Translations under genes and position numbers: made by a program | Source: Acidimicrobiia bacterium | GTDB taxonomy: Bacteria > Actinomycetota > Acidimicrobiia > Spongiisociales > Spongiisociaceae | NCBI GenBank assembly: GCA_009841105.1 | Contig: VXMM01000017.1 | Coordinates: 1-46,526 of the forward strand | Direction: 5' to 3' | Length of the DNA stretch: 46,526 nucleotides | Shown here: positions 37,349-45,821 of the stretch, piece after piece | How positions within the stretch are numbered: the first letter of the stretch is position 1 | How the letters are laid out: each line of letters starts with the position of its first letter | The notes under the pieces: model-generated | Seen by the model: the letters and a program-made list of their open reading frames with translations, nothing else | Told to the model about the DNA's origin: nothing | Database searches by the model: none

Positions 37349-37354
37349 TACCCT
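37349..37354 (+). promoter_or_regulatory. candidate -10 box for leaderless dapC
   Basis: TACCCT lies 6 nt before GTG 37361 with no Shine-Dalgarno; it directly follows the 14-bp palindrome. Confidence 0.42.
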
Positions 37355-37360
37355 GACCCC

Positions 37361-38500
37361 GTGCGTGTGAATCCGGTGCTGAACCAGATCGGTTCCCACG
37401 CCATTACGGCCATACAGGACCGGGCCCGCCACCTCCGCGAGGCCGGTAAGCCGCTGGTCGACTTCTCGATCGGCGATCCGCGTGAACCGACCCCTGCCTT
37501 CATCCCGGAGGCGCTCAAGAGAGCCGTTCCGAGGGTGTCGCAGTACCCCACGGTCATGGGCTTACCCGCCTTGCGCGAGGCTATCGCCGCCTACGTCGGT
37601 CGGCGCTTCGGCGTGGAGGTCGATCCTGGCACCCAGGTGTTGCCCACCACCGGCTCCAAGGAATCCATTTTCTCCACCGCGCTGGCGTTCGTGGATCGCG
37701 ACGCGGGCGATGGGGTGGTGTGGCCCACTCCCGGCTATCCCATCTACGAGCGGGGGGCCCGCCTGGCCGGGGCGTCACCGCTCCCCGTCCGCTTGCCGGA
37801 CGACTTCCTGTTTCGCGCCACGGATGTCCCGGACCGATCCTGGGAACGGGCGCGCATGTTATGGCTGAACAGCCCTCACAATCCGGCCGGCGTGGTCAGT
37901 CCACTCGACGAACTGGCCCGGTTCAGGGAACGGGCGCAACGCCACGAGGTTCTGCTGTGCTCCGACGAGTGCTACGTGGATCTCTATGACCACGATCCGC
38001 CTGCGTCCCTTCTCGAGACGGGCGGCACGGAGGGGGTACTCATCTATCTGAGCCTCTCGAAGCGGAGCGGAATGACCGGCTACCGGAGCGGAGCGATCGT
38101 GGGCGACGAACGGGCCATCGCCGTTCTCAAGTCCCTTCGCACCGGAACCGGCACGGCCCCTCCCGAGTTTACCCAGGCTGCTGCGATCGCCGCCTGGAAC
38201 GACGACGCCCACGTCGAGCAACGGCGGAGCCTGTTCCAACGCAAGCGGGCGATCATCACTCGCGGGTTCGCGACGCTCGGCTACCGCACGATCGGCTCCG
38301 AGGCAGGCTTGTACATCTGGTTGAAGGTAAAGGATGACGTGGCCATCACCGAGCGGCTGCTGGAACGCGGGGTGGTGGTATCTCCCGGTCGCGTGTTCGG
38401 ACCCGGCGGCGAAGGGCACATCCGCCTGGCGCTCGTACCTAACCTGGACGAGTGCGAGCAGGCGATGGACGTGGTCAGAAGCTGCCTGGGTGAAGCATGA
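37361..38500 (+). CDS. dapC: aminotransferase, probably N-succinyl-LL-2,6-diaminopimelate aminotransferase
   Basis: This fold-type I PLP aminotransferase has 379 residues: the N-terminal substrate block VDFSIGDPREPTPAFIP, PLP-binding WLNSPHNPAGV and CSDECYVDLY, and the Schiff-base Lys in SLSKRSGMTGYRSG near residue 234. The C-terminal Arg region is EGHIRLALV. The symbol rests on context: dapE starts within its last codons (ATGA), and the pair would carry out successive steps of the succinylase branch toward diaminopimelate for lysine and cell wall. GTG 37361 is used. A broader aromatic/aspartate aminotransferase role cannot be excluded. Confidence 0.85.
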   Translation: MRVNPVLNQIGSHAITAIQDRARHLREAGKPLVDFSIGDPREPTPAFIPEALKRAVPRVSQYPTVMGLPALREAIAAYVGRRFGVEVDPGTQVLPTTGSKESIFSTALAFVDRDAGDGVVWPTPGYPIYERGARLAGASPLPVRLPDDFLFRATDVPDRSWERARMLWLNSPHNPAGVVSPLDELARFRERAQRHEVLLCSDECYVDLYDHDPPASLLETGGTEGVLIYLSLSKRSGMTGYRSGAIVGDERAIAVLKSLRTGTGTAPPEFTQAAAIAAWNDDAHVEQRRSLFQRKRAIITRGFATLGYRTIGSEAGLYIWLKVKDDVAITERLLERGVVVSPGRVFGPGGEGHIRLALVPNLDECEQAMDVVRSCLGEA

Positions 38501-39558
38501 CACCGATCGACACCCTGGCCTGGCTCGTGGACATTCCGTCGCCCACCGGGCAGGAGGGTCGGCTCTGCGAAGCCCTGGCGCGCCGGCTCGGCTCGACCTA
38601 TCCGACGGATCACATCCGGTGCATCGGCAAGAGCTTGGTGGTCGGCGCCCGCACCGGGCGCCCTCTCATCCTGCTGGTGGGCCACATCGACACGGTCCCC
38701 TCCCAGGGCCAGGGCCCGGCGCGGGTCGAGGGGGGGCGGATGTTCGGTCTCGGTACGTCGGACATGAAGTCGGGCGTCGCGGTCATGGTCCACCTGCTCG
38801 AGGAGGAGGTGGTCCGCAGGGGCCCCTTCGACGTGGTCGGCGTGTTCTACGACGCCGAGGAAGGGCCCGACGCGGGGAACGGCCTCGAGCCGGTCCTGCA
38901 GGAGATGTCATGGTTGTCCGAAGCGGAGTTCGCGGTGGTGCTCGAGCCTACGGACCTCGAACTCCAACTCGGTTGCCAGGGCACCGCCAACGCAACCGTC
39001 CGTTTCGAGGGCAAGACCGCCCACAGCGCCCGGCCCTGGCTGGGTGAGAACGCCATCACCAAGGGAGGCGCATGGCTGGCCGGTCTCCACGAGCGGGCGC
39101 CGAAGGAACACGTGGTGGCGGGTCTCTCCTTCTACGAGGTGTTCTCAGTAACCCAGGCCTCCGCAGGATTGGCGCGCAACGTGATCCCCGGACGCTTCGA
39201 CCTCCATCTCAACTACCGGTTCCCACCCGACGTCACCACCGGTGAAGCGAACGAACGTCTCGCTGAGATCGCTGCTCCTGCCGACGCGATCGAGGTCCAC
39301 GAGATCGTTCCCGGCGCCCCGGTCCCCGAAGGCAATCCGCACCTCGACCGGCTCGCTCGAGCCACAAGCGCCCGGATCACTCCCAAGCAGGCCTGGACCG
39401 ATGTCGCCCGCCTGGCGCGCTACGGGATCCCGGCGGTCAACTACGGGCCGGGTGAGGTCGCCCAGTGCCACCAGGCCACGGAGAGCGTGCCGATCGCCAA
39501 CCTGGCGCCGGCGTACGAGGCACTACTCGCTTTCCTGACCGACGCGTCGGCCGGCTGA
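38497..39558 (+). CDS. dapE: succinyl-diaminopimelate desuccinylase DapE
   Basis: DapE is a zinc-dependent M20-family amidohydrolase that releases LL-diaminopimelate and succinate. The 353-residue product has metal ligands His63 and Asp65 (GHIDTVP), Asp89 (GLGTSDMKSG), the catalytic base pair Glu121/Glu122 (DAEEGPDAGNG), and further ligands in VVLEPTDLELQ and the C-terminal GPGEVAQCHQATE. The dimerisation domain (FEGKTAHSARPWLGENAI) is intact. It overlaps dapC by 4 nt and the next gene by 1 nt (TGATG). The dapC neighbour supports this assignment over other M20 peptidases. Confidence 0.92.
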   Translation: MTPIDTLAWLVDIPSPTGQEGRLCEALARRLGSTYPTDHIRCIGKSLVVGARTGRPLILLVGHIDTVPSQGQGPARVEGGRMFGLGTSDMKSGVAVMVHLLEEEVVRRGPFDVVGVFYDAEEGPDAGNGLEPVLQEMSWLSEAEFAVVLEPTDLELQLGCQGTANATVRFEGKTAHSARPWLGENAITKGGAWLAGLHERAPKEHVVAGLSFYEVFSVTQASAGLARNVIPGRFDLHLNYRFPPDVTTGEANERLAEIAAPADAIEVHEIVPGAPVPEGNPHLDRLARATSARITPKQAWTDVARLARYGIPAVNYGPGEVAQCHQATESVPIANLAPAYEALLAFLTDASAG

Positions 39559-39998
39559 TGGATCGAACGGTTCTGTACCGGCACTCCCAAGCCGGCCCCC
39601 CTGCGATGTGGATACTGGTGTGCTGCTGGTGGATTCCGGTCGCTCTCCTCTCGGTAGCGAACGATCCCGGGAGAGCCCCGTACCTGCTCGGGTTGTTTCC
39701 GGTGCTCACGCTGATCTACGTGGGTTTTCTCCGGCTGACCGTGACGGTCGACCATGATGAGGTCCTTCTGGCTTACACCTTCGGGTGGCCTCGTCGGCGG
39801 ATCGACCGCGGCAGGATTGTCTCGGCCGTTCCGGACCGGATTCCCTGGTGGTACGGGTGGGGTATCCGGCGGACGCCCAAGGGTTGGATGTGGAACGTGT
39901 GGGGACGGGACGCCGTGCTGGTCTCCCTGGCCGATCGAGGGTTCCTGGTCGGTACAGACGATCCCGACGGGCTGGCCGCGGCCTTGACACTCGGTTAG
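39558..39998 (+). CDS. small membrane protein with PH-like domain, unknown function
   Basis: The 146-residue product has two hydrophobic helices (about 17-35 and 43-62) and then a domain with a beta-rich pattern (TVTVDHDEVLLAYTFGWPRRRIDRGRIVSA) as in bacterial PH-like (bPH/DUF-type) membrane proteins. Notable tryptophan-rich stretch: IPWWYGWGIRR and MWNVWGRD. ATG 39558 overlaps the dapE stop (TGATG), so it is translationally tied to the dapC-dapE unit. A function in the DAP pathway is not supported by sequence; such proteins are often just operon hitch-hikers. Confidence 0.75.
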   Translation: MDRTVLYRHSQAGPPAMWILVCCWWIPVALLSVANDPGRAPYLLGLFPVLTLIYVGFLRLTVTVDHDEVLLAYTFGWPRRRIDRGRIVSAVPDRIPWWYGWGIRRTPKGWMWNVWGRDAVLVSLADRGFLVGTDDPDGLAAALTLG

Positions 39999-40041
39999 CG
40001 CGATCGCAGCTGCGCCACGCTGACCACCGTCCGCTGCCGGT

Positions 40042-40047
40042 TAACCT
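40042..40047 (+). promoter_or_regulatory. promoter of the gatCAB operon (-10 box)
   Basis: TAACCT lies exactly 7 nt before GTG 40055, with CTGACC (40020-40025) 16 bp upstream as a plausible -35. There is no Shine-Dalgarno, so the transcript is probably leaderless. This is the best promoter of the set because both hexamers are reasonable. Confidence 0.52.
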
Positions 40048-40054
40048 CCCGTCC

Positions 40055-40351
40055 GTGGCCATAGAGATCGACATTTCCCATGTGGCGCGCCTGGCGCGCC
40101 TCGAACTGTCCGAGCGGCAACTGGATACCTACGGCCGCCAGTGCCGGGAGCTGCTCGAGCACGTGGCTCGCATCCAGGCCGTGGATACCGAGGGTGTGGA
40201 GCCCACCTCCCATCCCTTCCCGATGACCAACCGCTTCCGCGAGGATCGGGTCACCCCCGAGACCGTGCTGGGCCACGAGGAGGTGCTGGCCCAGGCCCCG
40301 GACACCGAAGGCCCTTTCTTCCGGGTGCCGCCGGCCATCGAGGAGGACTGA
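40055..40351 (+). CDS. gatC: Asp/Glu-tRNA amidotransferase subunit GatC
   Basis: GatC is the small stabilising subunit of GatCAB, which converts Asp-tRNA-Asn or Glu-tRNA-Gln to the correct amide. The 98-residue product begins ISHVARLARLELSE and contains the family's VEPTSHPFPMTNRFREDRV and FFRVPPAIEED C-terminus. GTG 40055 sits 7 nt behind a -10 box. The frame is open far upstream but reads into the preceding gene in another phase. gatA follows after 1 nt. Confidence 0.93.
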   Translation: MAIEIDISHVARLARLELSERQLDTYGRQCRELLEHVARIQAVDTEGVEPTSHPFPMTNRFREDRVTPETVLGHEEVLAQAPDTEGPFFRVPPAIEED

Positions 40352-40352
40352 G

Positions 40353-41837
40353 GTGGCCTTCAATACGATCGCGGGGGCGGCCCGCGCCCTCCGGGACGGG
40401 CGGGTCACCTCGGTCGGGCTGGCCGAACAGGTTCTGGAGCGCACCTCAATGGTCGAGGCCCAACTCCATGCCTACCTGACCCTCGATACGGACGGTCTGA
40501 TGGCAGCCGCCGCCCGGGCCGACGAGGACCTGGCGGCCGGGAAGGATCTTGGCCCGCTCCACGGTATCCCGATCGCGGTCAAGGACAACATGACCACCCG
40601 GGGCATGGAGACCACCGCCGGCTCGAGGATCCTGTCCGGCTACGTCCCCCCGTACGACGCCACGGCGGTCGAACGCCTGCGGGATGCCGGCGCGCTCATC
40701 GCGGGCAAGACCAACCTCGACGAGTTCGCCATGGGGTCCTCCACGGAGAACTCCGCCTTCGGGCCCACCCGCAACCCCTGGAACACGGACCGGGTGCCGG
40801 GCGGTTCGTCAGGGGGGAGCGCGGCGGCAGTCGCGGCCGGGATGGCTCTGGGCGGCCTGGGTTCCGATACGGGTGGTTCGATCCGCCAGCCCGCCTCGTT
40901 GTGCGGGGTGGTCGGGGCCAAGCCCACCTACGGAGCGGTCAGCCGCTACGGGCTGATCGCCTTCGCCTCCTCGCTCGACCAGATCGGTCCCATTGCTCAC
41001 CGCGTTGAGGATGCGGCGCTCCTACTCGACGCCATCGGTGGTCATGATCCCCTCGATTCCACCTCGTATCCGGGCGAGATCGAGCCCTCCGGGGCCCGGC
41101 TGGATGGAGGCCTGGACGGGATCCGAGTGGGGGTTGCCCGCCGGCTGGGTGGTGCCGATGCCGTGGAGCCCGATGTGGAGGCGGCCTTCGACCGCACGCT
41201 GGCGGCCATGGAGAGGGCCGGCGCCGTCACCCTGGACGTGGATCTCACTTCCACGGAGCAGGGCCTCTCTGCTTACTACCTGATCGCTCCGGCCGAGTGC
41301 TCCGCCAATCTGGCCCGCTTCGACGGGGTCCGGTACGGGTTGCGGGTCGACGGTGCCACCACCGAGCAGATGATGTCCCGCTCCCGCGCCGACGGGTTCG
41401 GCCCCGAGGTCACCCGCCGGGTGCTGCTGGGCACTTTCGCCCTCTCGGCCGGCTATCACGAGGCCTTCTACGGCCAGGCCCAGAAGGTTCGCACGCTGAT
41501 CCGTGAGGACTTTGCCCGCGCCTACCGGCAGTGCGACGTACTGGTCTCTCCCACCAGCGCCACTACCGCCTTCCCGCTGGGGGACCGGACCGAGGATCCG
41601 CTGTCGATGTACGTGAGCGACGTGTTCACCATCCCGTCGAATCTGGCCGGGCACCCGGCTATCAGCGTCCCGATCGGCCTGGACCGCCACGACCTGCCCA
41701 TCGGATTCCAGGTGATGGCCCCGGCATTGGAAGAGGCCGTCATGTTCCAAGTGGCGGCTGGCGTGGAGTCCCTCGCCGGCTTCGACACCACCGTTCCGTT
41801 CGACCCCGCATGCGGGCTGAGAGGCGGCGTCCGGTGA
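40353..41837 (+). CDS. gatA: Asp/Glu-tRNA amidotransferase subunit GatA
   Basis: GatA is the glutaminase-type amidase that supplies ammonia to GatB. The 494-residue product shows the Ser-cisSer-Lys triad in the expected places: Lys77 (IAVKDNM), Ser152 (GGSSGGSAAAV) and Ser176 (SDTGGSIRQPA). GTG 40353 follows GAGGAGG (40340-40346) at 6 nt. It overlaps gatB in a GTGA arrangement. Standard length. Confidence 0.96.
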   Translation: MAFNTIAGAARALRDGRVTSVGLAEQVLERTSMVEAQLHAYLTLDTDGLMAAAARADEDLAAGKDLGPLHGIPIAVKDNMTTRGMETTAGSRILSGYVPPYDATAVERLRDAGALIAGKTNLDEFAMGSSTENSAFGPTRNPWNTDRVPGGSSGGSAAAVAAGMALGGLGSDTGGSIRQPASLCGVVGAKPTYGAVSRYGLIAFASSLDQIGPIAHRVEDAALLLDAIGGHDPLDSTSYPGEIEPSGARLDGGLDGIRVGVARRLGGADAVEPDVEAAFDRTLAAMERAGAVTLDVDLTSTEQGLSAYYLIAPAECSANLARFDGVRYGLRVDGATTEQMMSRSRADGFGPEVTRRVLLGTFALSAGYHEAFYGQAQKVRTLIREDFARAYRQCDVLVSPTSATTAFPLGDRTEDPLSMYVSDVFTIPSNLAGHPAISVPIGLDRHDLPIGFQVMAPALEEAVMFQVAAGVESLAGFDTTVPFDPACGLRGGVR

Positions 41838-43282
41838 CCTGGGAAGCGGTGATCGGCCTGGAGACCCATGTCGAGTTGTCCACGGAATCGAAGATGTTCT
41901 GCGGTTGCCCGGCCCGGTTCGACGCCGAGCCCAACACCAACATTTGCCCGGTCTGCCTAGGACTGCCGGGTGCGTTGCCGGTGCCCAACCGGGGGGCGAT
42001 CAACCGGATCATGCAGATCGGTCTGGCGCTGAACTGTTCGGTGACCCGCCGGCCGGTATTCCACCGCAAGAACTACTTCTACGCCGACCTACCCAAGAAC
42101 TACCAGATCTCCCAGTTCGACCTGCCGGTATGCGTCGACGGCTACCTCGAGGTGGGCGGGGACGATCCCGTACGGATCGGGATCGAGCGGGTCCACCAGG
42201 AGGAGGACACCGGCAAGAGCACCCACCGGGGCGGCGACGGGAGGATCAGCGCAGCCGAGTACTCGTTGCTCGACTTCAACCGTTCGGGCGTGCCGCTGGT
42301 CGAGATCGTGACCCGCCCGGACATCCGGTCGGCCGCCCAGGCCAGGGCGTACGCGCAGGAGCTCAGGCTGCTGGTGGAGGCCCTCAGGGTCTCCGACGCC
42401 CGGCTGGAGGAGGGGTCGATCCGCTTCGACGCCAACGTCTCGGTGCGTCCCGGACCCGAGGCGCCACTCGGCACAAAGGTGGAGATCAAGAACATGAACT
42501 CGTTCCGGTCGCTGGAGCGGGCCGTCTCCTACGAGATCGAACGCCAGACCGCCCGTCTGTCGACGGGGCAGGGGATCGTCATGGAGACCCGCCACTGGGA
42601 TGAGGAGGCCGGCGTCACCAGGGGTGGGCGGATCAAAGAGGGCAGCTCGGACTACCGCTACTTCCCCGATCCCGACTTGGTGCCGATGGAACTAGACCAT
42701 GACTGGGAAGCCAGGATGGCGGCCCTGTTGCCGGAGTTGCCGAGCGTCCGGCGGGCCCGGTACGAGGAGATGGGCGTCGACGCGGCCCAGGCGGCCGTGC
42801 TGGTGGGAGCGGAGGCCGGCCTGGCGCAGCTGTTCGAGGATGCCACACAAGCGGGGGCCGACCCCGCTCAGGCCGCCAACTGGGCAACCGGCGAGGTTGT
42901 GGCCACCCTCCGGAAAGCCGGCGTCCCATCGGTGGGCGAGTCGTCGCTGGCCGGGCCGTCGCTCGCCGAACTGCTGGGCATGATCCGGCAAGGAGCTCTG
43001 TCCGGCACGGCCGCCCGGGAGGTGCTGGCGGGAGTCATCGCGGGGGAGGGTTCTCCGGCGGAAGTGGCTGCCAGCCGTGATCTGTTGCAGATATCGGACA
43101 CCGGCTTGCTCGAGTCGGTGGTCGACGAGTTGATCGCGGCGAATCCTGACGAGTTCGCCCGCCTCAAGGACGGCGAACGCAAGCTGGTCGGGTTCTTCGT
43201 GGGTCAGGTGATGCGCCACACCCGAGGGAAGGCCGACCCGAAGCTGGCCGGAAGCCTTATCACCGAACGAGCCGGGTTCTGA
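41834..43282 (+). CDS. gatB: Asp/Glu-tRNA amidotransferase subunit GatB
   Basis: GatB is the kinase/transferase subunit that activates the acyl group on mischarged tRNA. The 482-residue product begins WEAVIGLETHVEL and has the zinc cysteines (MFCGCPARFD ... NICPVCLGLPG), the HRKNYFYADLPKNYQISQ block, EEDTGKS, the SLLDFNRSGVPLVEIV region and the C-terminal YqeY-like tRNA-binding domain. GTG 41834 overlaps the gatA stop as GTGA; an ATG 24 nt upstream is possible but adds residues not typical of the family. aspS in the window could provide Asp-tRNA-Asn as substrate. Confidence 0.96.
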   Translation: MTWEAVIGLETHVELSTESKMFCGCPARFDAEPNTNICPVCLGLPGALPVPNRGAINRIMQIGLALNCSVTRRPVFHRKNYFYADLPKNYQISQFDLPVCVDGYLEVGGDDPVRIGIERVHQEEDTGKSTHRGGDGRISAAEYSLLDFNRSGVPLVEIVTRPDIRSAAQARAYAQELRLLVEALRVSDARLEEGSIRFDANVSVRPGPEAPLGTKVEIKNMNSFRSLERAVSYEIERQTARLSTGQGIVMETRHWDEEAGVTRGGRIKEGSSDYRYFPDPDLVPMELDHDWEARMAALLPELPSVRRARYEEMGVDAAQAAVLVGAEAGLAQLFEDATQAGADPAQAANWATGEVVATLRKAGVPSVGESSLAGPSLAELLGMIRQGALSGTAAREVLAGVIAGEGSPAEVAASRDLLQISDTGLLESVVDELIAANPDEFARLKDGERKLVGFFVGQVMRHTRGKADPKLAGSLITERAGF

Positions 43283-43362
43283 ACGCAACCGCCAGGAGCG
43301 GAGGGATCCGGACACGGTCGCACCGGGTTACTCCTGACCTGCGGTCACGACACGGCCGGCCG

Positions 43363-43827
43363 TCAACCCATGAGGCCCTGAACGATCCAGGCCGCGCCGA
43401 GTCCCCAGAGACCCGCCACCACATCGTCCGCGGTGATCCCCAGCCCGCCCGGACATGCCTCGGCCCGCCGCACGAGCGGGAACCGTTTGCTGATGTCCGC
43501 GACCCGGAACACTACGAAGCCGACCAGGGCAGGCCCGAGCGACACCCCGATGGTGGCGATGAACGTGCCGGCCGCCTCGTCCACCACCACCCAAGCCGGA
43601 TCCCCCTCATCGGCGAAGTATCCGCTCGCCCAGACCGAGAGACCGACTACCACCAGGGCTGCCGCGAGCTGGGCCGCCCAGCCCGCCCGCGCGAGGAGGA
43701 GCGCCGGCACTAGGGCGACCACAGCGCCCACCGTTCCGGCGCCCTCATCGGAGCCCCGGAGCCGGCGCGGGACAAACCCACACCCGAACCATGAAGCGAC
43801 GACCCTGGCCGGCACCGATCCGTCCAT
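43363..43827 (-). CDS. phosphatidylglycerophosphatase A family protein
   Basis: PgpA removes the phosphate from phosphatidylglycerophosphate in membrane lipid synthesis. The 154-residue multi-pass product has the PF04608-type features: GSDEGAGTVGA near the N-terminus, GDPAWVVVDEAAGTFIA with the conserved D-E, and FRVADISKRFPLVRRAEACPGGLGITADDVVAG in the C-terminal half (conserved Asp residues for Mg2+ binding). The gene lies convergent with gatB, which leaves an 80-bp gap with no clear terminator. Confidence 0.87.
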   Translation of the reverse strand: MDGSVPARVVASWFGCGFVPRRLRGSDEGAGTVGAVVALVPALLLARAGWAAQLAAALVVVGLSVWASGYFADEGDPAWVVVDEAAGTFIATIGVSLGPALVGFVVFRVADISKRFPLVRRAEACPGGLGITADDVVAGLWGLGAAWIVQGLMG

Positions 43828-43885
43828 GGGGCGGCAGGCTAGCGGTGGGAACTCCCTGTCCTGCCCTGATGACCGGACGGCGGTG

Positions 43886-44608
43886 TCAGGAGCCGGTCGG
43901 CTGGTTGCGTCGCATCCGCATGTTCAGCATCTCGACCAGCACGGCGAACCCCATCGCCGAGTAGATGTAGCCCTTGGGGAGGTGGGCGCCTCCGCCCTCG
44001 GCGACGAGAGAGACCGCGATCAGCAGGAGGAAGGCCAGCGCCAGCATCCGGATGGTCGGATGCTCGTTGACGATGCGCATGACCGGGCTCGACATCCACA
44101 TCATCACGCCGACCGCGATGAGCACGGCCGCGACCATGACACCGATCCGGTCGGCCATGCCGACGGCGGTTATCACCGAGTCCAGGCTGAAGACGACGTC
44201 CAGCAACGCGATCTGGCCCAGCACCCCTGCGAACGTGGCGGCGGTCCGGTTGGCCCTACCGTCGTGACGTGATCCGGGATAGAGCTGCTCGTGGATCTCG
44301 ATCACGGCCTTGCCTAGCAGGAACAATCCACCGCCGAGGAGGATGAGGTCCCGCCCGGAGACGGTGTGGTTGAGGATAGAGAACAGCGGGGCGGTGAGGC
44401 CGATGACCCAGTTGATGGCGAATAGGAGCAGCACCCGCATGGCAGCGGCCATGGCGAGCCCGAGCTTCCACACCCGGTCTCGGGACGCAGGAGGCAGCTT
44501 GTTGGCCATAAGGGAGATGAACACCAGGTTGTCCACACCCAGCACTATCTCGAGGGCCGTAAGGGCCACGAGGGACACCCAGATATCGGGCGAGAGCAGG
44601 CTACTCAA
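43886..44608 (-). CDS. TerC-family integral membrane protein
   Basis: TerC-type proteins (for example YkoY, Alx) are multi-pass membrane proteins implicated in metal-ion export and metalation of secreted proteins, particularly manganese. The product begins near LTALEIVLGVDNLVFISL and contains the second family motif LLDVVFSLDSVITAVGMAD with its acidic residues, and about seven helices. No ATG is near the conserved start; TTG 44608 gives 240 residues of normal length. Upstream in-frame ATG/GTG codons add Arg/Pro-rich sequence that does not look like part of the family. The start is uncertain. Confidence 0.88.
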   Translation of the reverse strand: MSSLLSPDIWVSLVALTALEIVLGVDNLVFISLMANKLPPASRDRVWKLGLAMAAAMRVLLLFAINWVIGLTAPLFSILNHTVSGRDLILLGGGLFLLGKAVIEIHEQLYPGSRHDGRANRTAATFAGVLGQIALLDVVFSLDSVITAVGMADRIGVMVAAVLIAVGVMMWMSSPVMRIVNEHPTIRMLALAFLLLIAVSLVAEGGGAHLPKGYIYSAMGFAVLVEMLNMRMRRNQPTGS

Positions 44609-44635
44609 GAACGTTACGCACCAGAACCAGCCAGC

Positions 44636-44641
44636 AGGATA
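44636..44641 (-). promoter_or_regulatory. candidate -10 box of terC
   Basis: TATCCT on the minus strand would start transcription about 20 nt before TTG 44608. No -35 or Shine-Dalgarno is visible. The site supports the downstream TTG start rather than longer versions. Confidence 0.3.
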
Positions 44642-44730
44642 CCCGCGCAGGCAGCGTTCCGGCTCCGGCCGATCCGGCTCCGCCACCCGGGGCATTCGGG
44701 CGGTCCGGGTTCCTTGGCCTGCGGGGGTTC

Positions 44731-44736
44731 TATGAT
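44731..44736 (+). promoter_or_regulatory. -10 box for leaderless ilvE
   Basis: TATGAT (4 of 6 consensus, with both anchoring bases) lies exactly 7 nt before ATG 44744. There is no Shine-Dalgarno. It shares the 135-bp divergent gap with terC. Confidence 0.48.
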
Positions 44737-44743
44737 GGTGGTC

Positions 44744-45655
44744 ATGGATACGGCTAGATACATCTGGATGGATGGTCGGATTGTTGACTTCGAAGACGCC
44801 ACCGTCCATGTCCTGACCCACGCATTGCACTACGGCACGGGTGTCTTCGAGGGCATCCGGGCCTACGAGGCAGTCGGCGGTACTGCCGGGTTCCGGCTCA
44901 CCGACCACATGAAGCGCCTGGCCCGGTCCGCCAAGTCGTACCGTATGGATATCGGGTACTCGGTGGACGAGATGGTCGAGGCTGCCAAGGAGGTAGTCCG
45001 GGCCAACGAGTTCTCATCCGCCTACATCCGCCCGATCGTCTTTCTCGGCCTCGGCGCCCTCGGTCTCGATCCCCGTAACGCCAAGGTTCAGATGGCGATC
45101 ATCACCTGGCAGTGGGGCGCCTACCTCGGCGAGGAGGGCGTCCTCAACGGCATACGGGTCAAGGTGTCCTCGTGGCGTCGCTTTTCCCATGAGGCCTTCC
45201 CGAACGCCAAGGCGACCGGGACCTACATCAACTCGATCCTCGCCAAGCGGGAGGCGGTGACCGACGGCTACGACGAGGCCTTGATGCTCAACTCGGAGGG
45301 TTCCATCTCCGAAGGATCGGGCGAGAACCTGTTCGTGATCCGCGACGACGTCATCTACACGCCGCCGCTCTCGGCCGGGTGCCTCGACGGCATCACCCGC
45401 AACTCGGTGATGACGCTGCTCCGGGACGACGGGTACGAGGTGGTGGAGAAGGTGATCCACCGCTCCGACCTCTACTACTGCGACGAGCTGTTCATGACCG
45501 GGACCGCGGCCGAGGTGACGCCGGTCCGGGAGGTCGACAACCGTCCGGTGGGTTCGGGCCGCCCGGGCCCGGTGACCAGGCGGGCACAGGAGATCTACGC
45601 CGACGCCTACACCGGGAAGCTGGATGACTATACCGATTGGCTCGACTACATCTAG
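44744..45655 (+). CDS. ilvE: branched-chain amino-acid aminotransferase
   Basis: IlvE is a fold-type IV PLP enzyme interconverting Leu, Ile and Val with their keto acids. The 303-residue product has THALHYGTGVFEGIRAY (28-42), YIRPIVFLG (94-102), the catalytic Lys156 in FPNAKATGTYINSILA, and EGSISEGSGENLFVI. I chose ATG 44744, the start behind TATGAT; ATGs 30 nt further upstream add unlikely residues. The stop codon TAG shares its last base with the first base of repeat element copy 2, so the element begins precisely at the gene's end. Confidence 0.94.
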   Translation: MDTARYIWMDGRIVDFEDATVHVLTHALHYGTGVFEGIRAYEAVGGTAGFRLTDHMKRLARSAKSYRMDIGYSVDEMVEAAKEVVRANEFSSAYIRPIVFLGLGALGLDPRNAKVQMAIITWQWGAYLGEEGVLNGIRVKVSSWRRFSHEAFPNAKATGTYINSILAKREAVTDGYDEALMLNSEGSISEGSGENLFVIRDDVIYTPPLSAGCLDGITRNSVMTLLRDDGYEVVEKVIHRSDLYYCDELFMTGTAAEVTPVREVDNRPVGSGRPGPVTRRAQEIYADAYTGKLDDYTDWLDYI

Positions 45656-45819
45656 TGGCCTGCCTGCGAAATAGCCTGGCGTGTTCTGGCGGTCATCGGC
45701 GTCCCGTCGCGGCGTTCCGCTTCCTCAACGTGCCGTTGCGGGCACGCCTTCGTCAGCGAGCCTTGCGAGGAACACCGCTGCCGACGCCATACCACACCGC
45801 CATTCCACAGACAGACCAC
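45655..45819. mobile_element. MITE-like foldback element, copy 2 (165 bp)
   Basis: This is the second copy of the element at 28081, in the same orientation. The right end is identical over the terminal 14 bases (CACAGACAGACCAC); the left end GTGGCCTGCCTGCG has drifted by three C/T transitions from a perfect inverted repeat. The right ~75 bp differ from copy 1 at only about two positions, the left half at more, and there is one 1-nt indel near the centre. It lies between the ilvE stop and, after 2 bp, the ATG of the next ORF, so any transcript of that ORF must cross or start inside the element. Confidence 0.72.
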
Positions 45820-45821
45820 TG

